Assembly: GCA_016218975.1 (NCBI GenBank)
Contig: JACRCO010000053.1
Coordinates: forward strand, 79,523-143,522
Direction: 5' to 3'
Length of the DNA stretch: 64,000 nucleotides
From: Deltaproteobacteria bacterium
GTDB taxonomy: Bacteria; Desulfobacterota; Deferrimicrobia; Deferrimicrobiales; Deferrimicrobiaceae
Positions 38,652 to 47,866 of this stretch are shown in pieces. The notes under the pieces were generated by a model. That model made no database searches. It was not told the origin of the DNA and saw only the letters and a program-made list of their open reading frames with translations. Every line of letters begins with the position of its first letter. The stretch's first letter is position 1. The position numbers and the translations under genes are program-made.

Positions 38652-39553
38652 AAGGCCCTCCCGTGCGCCGCAAGCACCGCCAGGATCGCCGTGGCCGTGG
38701 TGGTGGCCGCCCAGGGCAACCAACGTTTCGCGCGGCGGAATATGCCGGCCCGTTCGGCGAGGGACTCGGCCGCGCGCCGCACGTCTTTTCGCTCGACGAC
38801 CGCCGAGCCCCTCAGGAATGCGGCGAGAAACGCCCGGTCGCACAGCTTGTTTATCAGACGCGGCACCCCCCGCGTGCCCCGGTACACCGCCCTTTCCGCC
38901 CCGGGCGCCATCAACGGCCGCCCTCCGCTGCCGGCCACCGCGAGCCGATGCCCGATATACCGGGCGGTCTCCTTATCGGTCAACGGCAGGATTTCCGCCC
39001 GTACGGTGACCCTCTGGGTGAGCTGCCGCAGCTCGGGCAGCGACAGCTTTTCCTTCAGCTCGTTCTGCCCTATGAGAACGATCTGGAGCAACTTTCGTTT
39101 GTCGGTCTCCAGGTTGGACAACAGCCGGATTTGCTCGAGCAGGGCCGATGGCAGGTTCTGCGCCTCGTCGACGATCAGGACAGGGAGCCTCCCCTTTTCC
39201 GCCTCCGCAAGCAGGAACCTGTTCAGCTCGTCGAGGCAGTCCTTCTTCGTCCCGCGGGGATCCTCTCCGCCGAAGTCGGTCAGGATCGCTCTTACTAGTT
39301 CCTTTTCCGTCAGCAGCGGATTCACTATAAGGGACGTCGAGTGTCGTTCCGGCAGCCGCGAAAGCATCGCCCTGCAGACGGTGGTCTTCCCGACCCCGAT
39401 GTCCCCGGTGATGACGATGAACCCTTCGCCGCCCCCAAGACCGAACTGAAGGTGGTCGAGGGCCTGCTGATGGCTCCCGGACAGGAACAGAAAACCGGGG
39501 TCCGGCGTGAGGGAGAACGGCTTTTCCTTCAGTTGGAACCAGGCCTCGTACAT
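38648..39553 (-). CDS. ExeA/MshM-like AAA ATPase
   Basis: 301 residues. N-terminal MYEAWFQLKEKPFSLTPDPG is the hallmark of the ExeA/MshM/GspA group. Walker A is GDIGVGKTTVC (about 50), Walker B VLIVDEAQNL (about 123-132), sensor-like LIGQNELKEKL, and a C-terminal hydrophobic segment (WLPWAATTTATAILAVLAA) anchors it in the inner membrane. Relatives insert or position the secretin with a peptidoglycan-binding partner. No peptidoglycan-binding domain is present here. GGGAG seven bases upstream of the ATG. Confidence 0.88.
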   Translation of the reverse strand: MYEAWFQLKEKPFSLTPDPGFLFLSGSHQQALDHLQFGLGGGEGFIVITGDIGVGKTTVCRAMLSRLPERHSTSLIVNPLLTEKELVRAILTDFGGEDPRGTKKDCLDELNRFLLAEAEKGRLPVLIVDEAQNLPSALLEQIRLLSNLETDKRKLLQIVLIGQNELKEKLSLPELRQLTQRVTVRAEILPLTDKETARYIGHRLAVAGSGGRPLMAPGAERAVYRGTRGVPRLINKLCDRAFLAAFLRGSAVVERKDVRRAAESLAERAGIFRRAKRWLPWAATTTATAILAVLAAHGRAF

Positions 39554-39557
39554 GGCG

Positions 39558-41258
39558 TCACTCCCAGGGCTCGAGCCCCTTGGATTCCCCTTTGGTCCCG
39601 TATACCCATGGTTTCCCGCCCACGTGGTATCCACGGTCCGCGCGCAGGAGCCTCTCCTGCTCCAGGGCGGCGATCTCCGCAGCGTTGGAGTCCTGCAGAA
39701 GCCGCGGGGTGATAAGGATCACGAGCTCGGTCTTCTTCTTCGTCTGATCCGTGTTGCGGAAAAGGGCTCCCAGGAACGGTATGTCTCCGAGCAGCGGAAC
39801 GCTTCTCACGACCTCCTGGGTTCGTTCCTGCATCAGGCCGCCGATGAAGACCGTCTGCCCCTCCGCCACGGTCACCATCGTGTTGGTCTCGCGTACGTCC
39901 ACGATGGGAGCGGTATTTCCGTCGGGCGCGGTCGCGTTTCCGACCTTTTCGGTGATGGAGGGGTGTATGGCCAGCATGATCCTGCCGTCCCGCCCGATCT
40001 GCGGCGTCACGGAAAGAATTATCCCCTCGGTGATCGTATCGGGAGTGAAGGTCACGAAAGCCGCGGAGGTCGTCGTCGCCGGCGTGACCACGGCCCGGAA
40101 GAACACGTCCTGCCTGCCGATCCTGATGATCGCCTTCTGGTTGTTGAGAGTCGACACCTTCGGCGCGGACAGCACGTTGATCTGCCCCGACTGGGCCAGC
40201 GCGTCGATTACCGCATCGAACTTGCCTCCCGCGACTCCCACCTGGAACGCCGTGGTGCCGGCGGAGAGGGACTGTCGGGCGGTGGCCCCGCCGGAAAGCG
40301 CGCCGGTCAGGGAAACCGAGGTCAGGTCGGGAAGCGCCGTCCAGTTGATCCCGTATTGCGTGCGGTCGTCGAGCGTGATCTCGAGTATCTTCGTCTCGAT
40401 GGTCACGCCGCTCCGGGAGCGCGCCTCGAGCGTCCGCAGGTACCGGTCCACCTTGTCCAGGTTCTCCCGGTAGTCGGTCACGGCGAGAGTGCCCGCTGCC
40501 TTGTTGATGGCGGCTTTGGCGTCTCCGCCGGAAAGGAGGGAATTCACCTCGTCCAGCATGCCGCTCCAAAAATCGAATTTCTCTTCGGTGGTTACGATGT
40601 TGCGGCTCTCGCTCTCACCGCCGGATGACGATCCGCCGGCCGTGGACGTGCTTCCGCCGGTCGTCGCGGAGCCTCCGCCGGTCGAAGTCGAGGCGGTGAG
40701 CGAGCCGGACCCGGCGCGGGAAGTCAGCAGATAGTCGACTCGGAATATCCGCGTCATCCGCTTCAAAGGAAGCACGCGCACGGTCTTTCCGTCCCGCTCC
40801 ACCCGGCAGCCCACGAGTCCGCAAGCCTCGTCCATGATCTCGGTCGCAGTCGCGCCCTTTATGTCCATCGTCACGGAGCCCGATACATCGGATGAAAGAA
40901 CGAGGTTGAGGTCGTTCTCCTTTGCAAGGGAGAGAAAAAGCTCGCGCGCGTCGGCGCCTGCCATCACCAGCGTGTATCGGCGCGGGGCTTTCCGGAATTC
41001 GTCGGGCGACCGCTTCGCCCCTTCCATGCCTGCGACCGGAGCATCCGGGAGCGGCGCGGTCGCGGAAGGGGCGCCTTCGACCTGACCTGCCCGCTTCGCC
41101 GGCGGCGCAGCCCCCCGGGAGACGACGGCGCCTGCCGGCTGTTCCTTCCGTAAGGCTTGCCGTCCGTAGCATCCGCACTGCGTTACGACAAGGACGGCGC
41201 ATGCCGCAAACAGCATCCCGCGCAGCACGGGTCTGCGCCCCCTGAATTTCCCTTTCAC
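39558..41258 (-). CDS. mshL: Pilus secretin (MshL-like), lipoprotein
   Basis: 566 residues. The signal sequence ends at VVTQCGC with a lipobox-like Cys. A STN/secretin N domain (about 95-165) is followed by a low-complexity Ser/Thr/Gly linker (about 195-235) and a GspD-type secretin core ending in the signature VPLLGDIPFLGALFR (about 520). It forms the outer-membrane ring through which the pilus passes. GTG 41258 has GGAGGG upstream and overlaps the PilP-like stop. The longer open frame upstream is a shadow. Confidence 0.9.
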   Translation of the reverse strand: MKGKFRGRRPVLRGMLFAACAVLVVTQCGCYGRQALRKEQPAGAVVSRGAAPPAKRAGQVEGAPSATAPLPDAPVAGMEGAKRSPDEFRKAPRRYTLVMAGADARELFLSLAKENDLNLVLSSDVSGSVTMDIKGATATEIMDEACGLVGCRVERDGKTVRVLPLKRMTRIFRVDYLLTSRAGSGSLTASTSTGGGSATTGGSTSTAGGSSSGGESESRNIVTTEEKFDFWSGMLDEVNSLLSGGDAKAAINKAAGTLAVTDYRENLDKVDRYLRTLEARSRSGVTIETKILEITLDDRTQYGINWTALPDLTSVSLTGALSGGATARQSLSAGTTAFQVGVAGGKFDAVIDALAQSGQINVLSAPKVSTLNNQKAIIRIGRQDVFFRAVVTPATTTSAAFVTFTPDTITEGIILSVTPQIGRDGRIMLAIHPSITEKVGNATAPDGNTAPIVDVRETNTMVTVAEGQTVFIGGLMQERTQEVVRSVPLLGDIPFLGALFRNTDQTKKKTELVILITPRLLQDSNAAEIAALEQERLLRADRGYHVGGKPWVYGTKGESKGLEPWE

Positions 41259-41839
41259 AGGTTCCCTCCTCCGCCCTTGCCGCCACGAGGCATGGGTTTG
41301 AAAAGCTCCACCACGCGGGTCTCTCCGCCACTGCGCAACGTCACCGAATAGCGCTCCACCCGCTCCACCGTCCAGATCCCGATACGTTCGCCGACCGGAA
41401 CGATCCGGCTGCCGAACAGCGCGAACCCCGATTGTCCCGAGACGACCGTCCCGCGCAGGACCGACGGCATGTCCCGGTCTCTCGCCGTTCCACCCATGCC
41501 TGCGGCGGTTTCGGTCGCGCGCACATCCGCGGAAGCATGCCGTCCCTTCCACTGCGGTACAAACGGATTTCTGTCCCACGACCAGGCGATCGCCCCCGCT
41601 GCCGGGGAGGAAGCCAGCGCCTTCCCGGCAGTCCCGCGATCGGGTGAAATCCCGCGCGATTCCGAACCGGCGGCTTCCGCAGCGCTCTGCCCCGCCGCCT
41701 GCGCGGGGGAGGGTTGCGCCGGAGACGTTCTTGCGGAGACGGCGGGGTAAAAAAACCTTGCGGCGACGGCGATAACGGCCAACGCCGCAAGGCCCGCCGC
41801 CACTCTCTTGTCCCCCATCAGCTCGCGCACCGATTTCAT
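41255..41839 (-). CDS. PilP/MshK-like pilus assembly protein
   Basis: 194 residues. One N-terminal membrane helix (about 13-31) and an Ala/Pro/Ser linker precede a periplasmic C-terminal domain starting at WDRNPFVPQW, equivalent to the R(D/N)PF box of PilP and GspC. The domain continues with LRGTVVSGQSGFALFG and VGERIGIWTVERVE, a small beta-barrel. In type IV pilus systems this protein links the PilN/O platform with the secretin. Both ends overlap neighbours by four bases. Confidence 0.78.
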   Translation of the reverse strand: MKSVRELMGDKRVAAGLAALAVIAVAARFFYPAVSARTSPAQPSPAQAAGQSAAEAAGSESRGISPDRGTAGKALASSPAAGAIAWSWDRNPFVPQWKGRHASADVRATETAAGMGGTARDRDMPSVLRGTVVSGQSGFALFGSRIVPVGERIGIWTVERVERYSVTLRSGGETRVVELFKPMPRGGKGGGGNL

Positions 41840-42432
41840 TGCGGCATGCCGTAGTACGCCGATAGATCCACAGTCGCCTCCATCTCCCCCTCTTTCTCCT
41901 TGACCGCGACGCTGCGGACCGACAGGAGCCGCTTCATTTTCGGGATGCCGTCCATAAATTCAGCCATATCCTTGTATCCGGAATGGAAAACGAGGCGAAG
42001 GCGAAGCTCCCCGAAGCCGTTGGCTTTGCCCTGTTCAGCGGGATGAGCCGCCCCCGGCCCCTCCGCAGCGCCGCTACCGGCAGTCTTGTCGTCCGTCGGC
42101 ACGGAGATCCGCAGCCCCCCGAGATTGTGCAGAACCGCCCGCCGGGCGATCTCCGCCATCAGCCGGTCCATTTCATGCGATTCGGGCACCTTCTCCTTCC
42201 ACTCCCGAACGGAGTCCTCCCATCCGTGCCCTTCCTTGCCGGCGGTCTGCGCCATATCCCCCCAGGCGCGCAGGGCGTTTCCCCTCTCGGCTTCCTTCGC
42301 GGCGACCTCCGCCCGCAGGCTTCGGATCTCCCGAATCTTCGGCGAAAACACGAGAAGGTACGAAACCGCCGTGAGGAGGACCAATACGCCGGCAACCGGA
42401 ACCAGCGGGCTTTTCCCGAGGAGCTTTCTCAT
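41836..42432 (-). CDS. PilO/MshJ-like pilus assembly protein
   Basis: 198 residues. One N-terminal membrane helix (about 10-30) is followed by a coiled coil (EIRSLRAEVAAKEAERG) and a ferredoxin-like periplasmic domain (about 85-195: LAEIARRAVLHNLGGLRISVP ... LRLVFHSGYKDMAEFMDGIP). This matches PilO. It pairs with the PilN portion of the preceding fused protein on the periplasmic side of the inner membrane. Confidence 0.82.
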   Translation of the reverse strand: MRKLLGKSPLVPVAGVLVLLTAVSYLLVFSPKIREIRSLRAEVAAKEAERGNALRAWGDMAQTAGKEGHGWEDSVREWKEKVPESHEMDRLMAEIARRAVLHNLGGLRISVPTDDKTAGSGAAEGPGAAHPAEQGKANGFGELRLRLVFHSGYKDMAEFMDGIPKMKRLLSVRSVAVKEKEGEMEATVDLSAYYGMPQ

Positions 42433-44009
42433 CTGCCCCCGCCTGTCCCTTCGCGCGGCAGTGAAAAACTCACGAGGAATTCCTGTTCGTACCCTCTTCC
42501 CTCTTCCGCCCTTAAGGGCCGCATTTCTTGTGGAGCGTAACGCGCTTCGGCGATCGTCCGCGTTTTTCCGACCGCAACGAGGAACGCGTTAACCTTCTCC
42601 TGGGCATCCGACGGGTCTTTCCCCCGTGCCTTGCCTCGCAATTCTCCGCGGAATGCGTCCCCCGAACGCTCGATGGTGAGGCTCGCGAACGCCACCTCCG
42701 CGGGTACCGACGCGCCGAGCGAGGCGAACAACGCCTTCCAGCCGTTGAAGGGAGCGGAAAGCGCCCGCTCTCCCGCGGTCGCGTCCTCGGCGGCCTTCCT
42801 TAGGGAGAGCCATGCGCCGAACTCCTCCTTCATTCCGTCGCCTGTCCGCACCCCTGAGGCGCTCCCCGAGAGCGCGAGACGGTACTCGTTCCGCGCTTTC
42901 TGCAGCCCCGCAAAAAGCCCCGCGTTGGCCGCCACGAACACCGCGAGGACGGCCGCGAATGCAATGAGGCTCCCGCGCCGCTCCTTTCGCCGCATCAATC
43001 CTTCCGGAAGCAGGTTGGCCTGCCCGGGCACCTGTCCCGCAACCGCAAGTCCTATGGGAACGCCGAACTCGGCCGCGTTTTCGTCCCTCACCACTCCGCA
43101 GGACGCCGCGATCGCGGGATGGGGGGAAATCTCGAGCTTGAGCCGGGCCCTTATGAGGCTCGCCGCCTCATCGGAAGGCGCACGTCCGCTCCAGTAAAGA
43201 TTGCTGATCGATCCCCCTCGAGAGATCTGCCTGAAGTACAGAAGCGACCGGGTCAACTCCGTCACCAGCCGCTCGGCCATGGCTTCGGCGTCGCTCTGCG
43301 CGGCCGGAGGCGCCGGCTCCTGCCGGTCCTGGCCCAGATCGATGTTTTTATAGTCCGGCGGCTCCGGGGCCGCTACCGGCCGGAGAGGGGCTTCAAGCGC
43401 GAATTCCCTGGAGAACCGGAGCTTCCCGCCGTCCGAAATGCCGATCACGCAGCGGCCCGCTTCCGAATGGAGGAACCCTGCGAGGAGGTCTTTCTTTTCC
43501 TCCGGATGCAGGGACGCAAGGGCCAGAGGTATCGAGGCGATTCGTGCAGGAGAGATCCCGGCCTCCAGCAGCAGGAAGGTAAGCCGCTTTATCTCGAACT
43601 CCGGGGTGTAGACGGCGAGCACTTCCTGGCGCTCGATGCCTCCTTCCGACAATTTGCCGATCGCCTCTCCCGTAACCTTCATCTCGGCGATCGGCGTGGT
43701 GGTCTCCTGGGCCACCTTTCCCCGCAACAGCTCTATCCGCGCCTCGCCCGCCACGGGCGGGATCGTGTAAATCCTGTGCTCGATCACAGGCCCCGAATAG
43801 CCGACGAGAGCCCGCTTCGCGGCGAATCCGTTCCCGGAAAGGAATTCCCGCATGGCCCGCCCCACTGCGGAAGGCTCCCCCGCGGGCCTCTCCATCGAAG
43901 CCGTCCTGGTGACCTGGACGGGAAACGTGTTCGGAACGAACTCCACCGCCCGGATCAGCCTGGGGGTGATCTCCAGGGCCAGCATCTTCCCTTTAGGAGC
44001 CGCGCTCAT
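42429..44009 (-). CDS. PilM-PilN fusion protein of the pilus platform
   Basis: 526 residues. The N-terminal ~330 residues resemble actin-like PilM: MLALEITPRLIRAVEFV at the start, then GRCVIGISDGGKLRF. A membrane helix (LIAFAAVLAVFVAANAGLFAG, about 345-365) and a PilN-like periplasmic domain follow (KALFASLGASVPAEVAFASLTIE). In most species these are two genes; here they are one, as in MshI-like proteins. The usual PilN N-terminal peptide that docks into PilM is replaced by covalent linkage. Overlaps the PilO gene by four bases. Confidence 0.82.
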   Translation of the reverse strand: MSAAPKGKMLALEITPRLIRAVEFVPNTFPVQVTRTASMERPAGEPSAVGRAMREFLSGNGFAAKRALVGYSGPVIEHRIYTIPPVAGEARIELLRGKVAQETTTPIAEMKVTGEAIGKLSEGGIERQEVLAVYTPEFEIKRLTFLLLEAGISPARIASIPLALASLHPEEKKDLLAGFLHSEAGRCVIGISDGGKLRFSREFALEAPLRPVAAPEPPDYKNIDLGQDRQEPAPPAAQSDAEAMAERLVTELTRSLLYFRQISRGGSISNLYWSGRAPSDEAASLIRARLKLEISPHPAIAASCGVVRDENAAEFGVPIGLAVAGQVPGQANLLPEGLMRRKERRGSLIAFAAVLAVFVAANAGLFAGLQKARNEYRLALSGSASGVRTGDGMKEEFGAWLSLRKAAEDATAGERALSAPFNGWKALFASLGASVPAEVAFASLTIERSGDAFRGELRGKARGKDPSDAQEKVNAFLVAVGKTRTIAEARYAPQEMRPLRAEEGRGYEQEFLVSFSLPREGTGGGR

Positions 44010-44012
44010 TCT

Positions 44013-44816
44013 TCATCTCAGGTAAAGATTCAGTTGGGCCTGCTGGTTGTTGGACGGCACGTAGACCACCGCCTGGCCCGAAGTGACCGGACCCGCCAGG
44101 GAAAGCCTGCACGTGCCCGCCACTGCGTGCAAACCCGCGTGGTAACCGTTGAACGAATACGGGGGACCCGCCGCAGGGGGCAGCACGATGGACGCGGTCG
44201 CCTGGTTGCCGTTGTTCGAATAGTAGAACGCGATGGACGCCGTCATCTGCGGAAAAGCGCCGGGCTGCGGGTTCGGCAGGTACTGGCCGGCGGTGTTGTC
44301 CCAAACGTAGAGATTGACCAGCAGGCGTCCGTAGATGTTGACGGAACCGGAGGGATATATGATGTCGTCCGCATTCCCCATCGCCCGATCCGGCCCCGCG
44401 CTGCGGATTTGTCCCGCGCCGGGGTTGCCGTAAGCGTAGGCGGTGCCCCATGCGTCGTTCAGGTATCCCTGGGGGTCGAACCCGGTGTTCACATAAGGCC
44501 CGTACCATCCGATCTTCACGCCGAGAAATCCTCCGCCGCCCCCCCCCTGGGGCGGAGCGGGGAGAGGCGGAGCTGTCCTGACGTTCAGCTGGTCGATTCC
44601 CGCCGGCAGCCGGCCGACGTCGCCCACGAACCCTCCGGTCTGGATCTTCGTATCCCCGAGGATCACGCTCGAGATCTCCTCCATCTCCTTGCGCGTCGTT
44701 TCCTCCCTGGACTTGTCGATTATCTTCGCGGCGTAGGGCACCGCCATGGAGGCCAGGATGGAGATGATCGCGATCACTATGATCACCTCGATGAGGGAGA
44801 AGCCGCTCCGCCGCAT
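44013..44816 (-). CDS. Type IV prepilin/pseudopilin (GspG-like), larger than usual
   Basis: 267 residues. Class III signal RRSG|FSLIEVIIVIAIISIL: the prepilin peptidase should cut after Gly and methylate Phe1, with Glu5 present. The rest (about 200 residues) holds GspG-like features, such as GYLNDAWGTAYAYGNPG and a short acidic PDRAMGNADD loop. It also has a long Tyr/Asn-rich C-terminal part. Could be a minor pilin or tip adhesin of this pilus. GTG 44819 is an alternative start. It sits 3 bases before the PilM-PilN gene. Confidence 0.85.
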   Translation of the reverse strand: MRRSGFSLIEVIIVIAIISILASMAVPYAAKIIDKSREETTRKEMEEISSVILGDTKIQTGGFVGDVGRLPAGIDQLNVRTAPPLPAPPQGGGGGGFLGVKIGWYGPYVNTGFDPQGYLNDAWGTAYAYGNPGAGQIRSAGPDRAMGNADDIIYPSGSVNIYGRLLVNLYVWDNTAGQYLPNPQPGAFPQMTASIAFYYSNNGNQATASIVLPPAAGPPYSFNGYHAGLHAVAGTCRLSLAGPVTSGQAVVYVPSNNQQAQLNLYLR

Positions 44817-46024
44817 CACTTCCCCCCCATCGCGCCTACCATCTTGTAAAGGGCCATGAAGAAGGAAAGGGCGGCTCCAAGGACGATCGTGGAAAGAACA
44901 AGCACGATTACCGGCTCGAGGATCGCGAAGGTCTTTTTCACGGCCCTTGGAATCTCCTCGTCGTAATATTGCGATACGTTCTCGAGGGTCACGTCCAGGT
45001 TTCCGCTGGTCTCGCCCGCTGAGACCATCCGCAGTACCATGGGCGGGAATTCCCCCGATTTACGCAGCGAGACCGAAAGCGCCCCGCCTGCGATCAAATC
45101 CTCCCGCGCGTTGCGTACGACTCTCGCGATGACGCGGTTGCCGATCAGCCTTTCCACGATCCACAGGGACTGGGTCATCTCCACGCCGGAACGGAAGAGC
45201 GAAGCGAGGTAGTGGCTGAACTGGCTGACTTCGATGGAACGTATAAGGTTCCCGATAACGGGGATTTTCAGCTTCCAGCCGTCCACCCGCAATCGTCCGC
45301 TCTCCGTGCGCTGGTAGAGCTTGAGAAGGACTGCGGCAAGGGCCGCGGCGGCCAAAAGCATGAGGCCCCTGTCGCGGAAGAACTCGCTTACCGCGATCAC
45401 GATTCTCGTCGGCAGCGGTAACTCGACGGCCGCAGCCTTGAAGACCTGCATGAAACGCGGGAATACGAAAGCGAACAGGATGAATATGAGGCCCCCCACC
45501 GCGGTCACGACGGTCGCGGGATAATATGTCGCCTGCTTGATCGTCTTCGAGAGCTCCTCCTGCCATGTAAGGAAGCGCACGAGGTCCCCGAGGACCGCTT
45601 CGAGATTCCCGGTCGTCTCCCCGGACCGCACGATGTTCACGTAAATCTCGGGGAACGTCTCCGGGTGCAACGCGAAGGATTCGGAAAGCGACGCCCCCGA
45701 CTGCAGGTTCCTCCTTACATCCTGTATCACTTCGCGGAAACCGGCATGTTCGGTCTGGTCGGCCAGGTCTCCCAATGCGGCCACGACGGAAACACCGGCG
45801 GCGACAAGCGTCTTCATGTGAAAGGTGAAAGGGATGAGGTCGGCCCGACTCGTTTTCTTCCGGAACAGGGACAGGCCGCCCGCATTCTTCCTCTCCCTGG
45901 CGCTCAACAGGTGGAGTCCCATTATCGATAGGGCGTCGCGCAGCCCGTTCTCGTCCGCAGCCGAGAGCGTCCCCCTGACGCTCTTTCCGTAGTCATCGAC
46001 TGCGTTGTATTCGTAGTGCGCCAT
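44816..46024 (-). CDS. Inner-membrane platform protein (GspF/PilC/MshG family)
   Basis: 402 residues. Two T2SSF domains (about 70-195 and 270-395) and three membrane helices (near 170, 220 and 375). Typical repeats are LVAAGVSVVAALGDLA / LFRSGVEMTQSLWIVERL and VRSGETTGNLEAVL / VSAGETSGNLDVTL. It transmits the motion of the ATPase to pilin subunits. One-base overlap with the ATPase gene. Confidence 0.93.
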   Translation of the reverse strand: MAHYEYNAVDDYGKSVRGTLSAADENGLRDALSIMGLHLLSARERKNAGGLSLFRKKTSRADLIPFTFHMKTLVAAGVSVVAALGDLADQTEHAGFREVIQDVRRNLQSGASLSESFALHPETFPEIYVNIVRSGETTGNLEAVLGDLVRFLTWQEELSKTIKQATYYPATVVTAVGGLIFILFAFVFPRFMQVFKAAAVELPLPTRIVIAVSEFFRDRGLMLLAAAALAAVLLKLYQRTESGRLRVDGWKLKIPVIGNLIRSIEVSQFSHYLASLFRSGVEMTQSLWIVERLIGNRVIARVVRNAREDLIAGGALSVSLRKSGEFPPMVLRMVSAGETSGNLDVTLENVSQYYDEEIPRAVKKTFAILEPVIVLVLSTIVLGAALSFFMALYKMVGAMGGK

Positions 46025-47721
46025 TACGTGACCCGAACCGCCTCATCCAGCGTGGTCATGCCCCGCAACGCCTTGGCGACCGCGTCCTCCCTCATCGTCT
46101 TCATTCCCTCGGCCTTCGCGGCGGCGAGGAGGTCCTGGCTGTTCCCGCGCTCCATCACGAGCCGGGTGATCGCAGGCGTGACTTCCATGATCTCGTAGAC
46201 GCCTACCCGCCCGCGGAATCCCGTCCCGCCGCACTGACCGCACCCTGCGCCCTTGACAAGCCCCCCATTGACCGACTCCCGCGGAATGCCCGCGAGATCG
46301 AGCGTATCCGCCGACGGGATGTAGTTCGTCCTGCACTTGGAGCAGTTGGTCCGCATGAGCGTCTGCCCGACGATCGCACGGATCGAGGAAGCGACGAGGA
46401 ACGGCTCCTGGCCCATGTTGATGAGCCGGGGGATCGCGCCCGCGGCGTCGTTGGTGTGAAGCGTGGAAAAGACGAGATGGCCGGTAAGGGACGATCGTAT
46501 CGCGAGTTCCGCCGTCTCGGCGTCCCGCATCTCTCCCACGAGGATGACGTCGGGGTCGTGCCGCAGGATCGACCGCAGTCCCGCGGAGAAGGTCAGCCCG
46601 GCCTTCACGTTGATCTGGCACTGGCGGATGATCGGCAGCTCGTACTCAACCGGGTCCTCGAGCGTGATTATGCTTCGGTCGAGCGCGTTTATGTGGGAGA
46701 GTGCGGAATAAAGGGTCGTCGTCTTCCCGGAGCCGGTGGGTCCGCATACGAGGATGATCCCGTGCCTGCTTTCTATGGAGCGCTTGAACCTTGCGAGCGT
46801 CAGTTCGTCGAACCCGAGCGCTTCGAGGCCCAGGACCAGCCGCGTGCGGTCGAGGACGCGCAACACCATGTTTTCGCCGTGGGAGGTCGGAAGCGTGGAG
46901 ACACGCAGGTCAACCTTCCGCTTTCCGATGTAGAAATTTATCTTGCCGTCCTGGGGGAGGCGGGTTTCCGCTATGTTCATTCCCGAAATGATCTTGACGC
47001 GGGCGGTTATGGCCGGCTGGAGAGGCTTAGGGAGCGAGGGCCCGGGCCGAAGTTTGCCGTCGATCCGGTACCTGACGCGGAAGATGCGTTCCTCGGGCTC
47101 GAAGTGGATGTCTGTCCCGCCTTCCTGCACGGCGGTAAGGAAGATCTGTTCCACAAGACGGACTATCGGCGCCCCGGCGGCGAGGTCGGAGTCAGAGACC
47201 CGCCCGGACTCCACCTGTCGGACGGACTTCTGGATGATCTCCTCGAGAGAACCTCCTCCCCCGTAGTACCGGTCGATGGAGGCCATGATGCTCGACTCCG
47301 CGGCCGAGACGACGTCGATCATGTAACCGGTCGCGCGGTGGACCTCGTCGATGGCCAGAATGTCGAAGACGTTCACCATGGCTATCGTCAAGCGGGGAGG
47401 CTCCAGCAGTATCGGGACGATCTTGTGCCGCCTCGCGAGCGACTCGGGCACGGCCTTGGTGGCGGCGGGTTCCACCAGGTAGTTGTCGAGCTGGACGAAT
47501 GTGACGCCCGCCTCCGAGGCGAGCGCCGAGGAGATCAGCTCCTGGGTGACGAAACCCAGATTGATCAGTATCTCGCCGATCCGATCGCCGGTGCGCTTCT
47601 GCTCCCGCAGCCCGAGCTGCAGCTGGTCGGAGGTTATGACTCCGGCCTCGATAAGCCGCTCCCCCAGGAGCTTCCCCTTGCGGGGAGCCGCAGTCGCCGC
47701 ACCTGCGTCGGACCTTTTCAT
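46024..47721 (-). CDS. Pilus extension ATPase with MshEN domain (MshE/PilB family)
   Basis: 565 residues. The N-terminal MshEN-type repeats (LLGERLIEAGVITSDQLQLG and RIGEILINLGFVTQELISSA, about 18-70) are the c-di-GMP-binding module of MshE. The catalytic part has Walker A GPTGSGKTTTLYS, Asp box, Walker B DPDVILVGEMRDAE, histidine box TGHLVFSTLHTNDA and zinc tetracysteines CSKC...CGQCGGTG. It is the active counterpart of the degenerate homologue at 7074-8744. Pilus extension is therefore probably controlled by c-di-GMP. Confidence 0.93.
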   Translation of the reverse strand: MKRSDAGAATAAPRKGKLLGERLIEAGVITSDQLQLGLREQKRTGDRIGEILINLGFVTQELISSALASEAGVTFVQLDNYLVEPAATKAVPESLARRHKIVPILLEPPRLTIAMVNVFDILAIDEVHRATGYMIDVVSAAESSIMASIDRYYGGGGSLEEIIQKSVRQVESGRVSDSDLAAGAPIVRLVEQIFLTAVQEGGTDIHFEPEERIFRVRYRIDGKLRPGPSLPKPLQPAITARVKIISGMNIAETRLPQDGKINFYIGKRKVDLRVSTLPTSHGENMVLRVLDRTRLVLGLEALGFDELTLARFKRSIESRHGIILVCGPTGSGKTTTLYSALSHINALDRSIITLEDPVEYELPIIRQCQINVKAGLTFSAGLRSILRHDPDVILVGEMRDAETAELAIRSSLTGHLVFSTLHTNDAAGAIPRLINMGQEPFLVASSIRAIVGQTLMRTNCSKCRTNYIPSADTLDLAGIPRESVNGGLVKGAGCGQCGGTGFRGRVGVYEIMEVTPAITRLVMERGNSQDLLAAAKAEGMKTMREDAVAKALRGMTTLDEAVRVT

Positions 47722-47813
47722 CTTCTCTCCTTAATCCTTATTCCGCTTCCTTGCTCCGCACCGCCGCTCCCGGACATCCATGGCATCCGGCTGCTCTCGC
47801 AATCCCCGGCGAC

Positions 47814-47845
47814 AAAAAAGCCGAAGAGTGTCTCTTCGGCTTTTT
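47814..47845. terminator. Bidirectional rho-independent terminator
   Basis: Nine-base perfect arms (47820-47828 and 47832-47840) around a three-base loop, flanked by A6 on the left and T5 on the right. On the minus strand it lies just after the major-pilin-like gene, so it would separate abundant pilin mRNA from the assembly operon downstream. Confidence 0.88.
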
Positions 47846-47866
47846 CTCTCCTCCCGATGACGCCTT

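Noticed and set aside
43119-44849. Plus-strand open frame of about 570 codons opposite the PilM-PilN and prepilin genes
   Set aside because: Shadow of firmly identified pilus genes; no motif or start signal.
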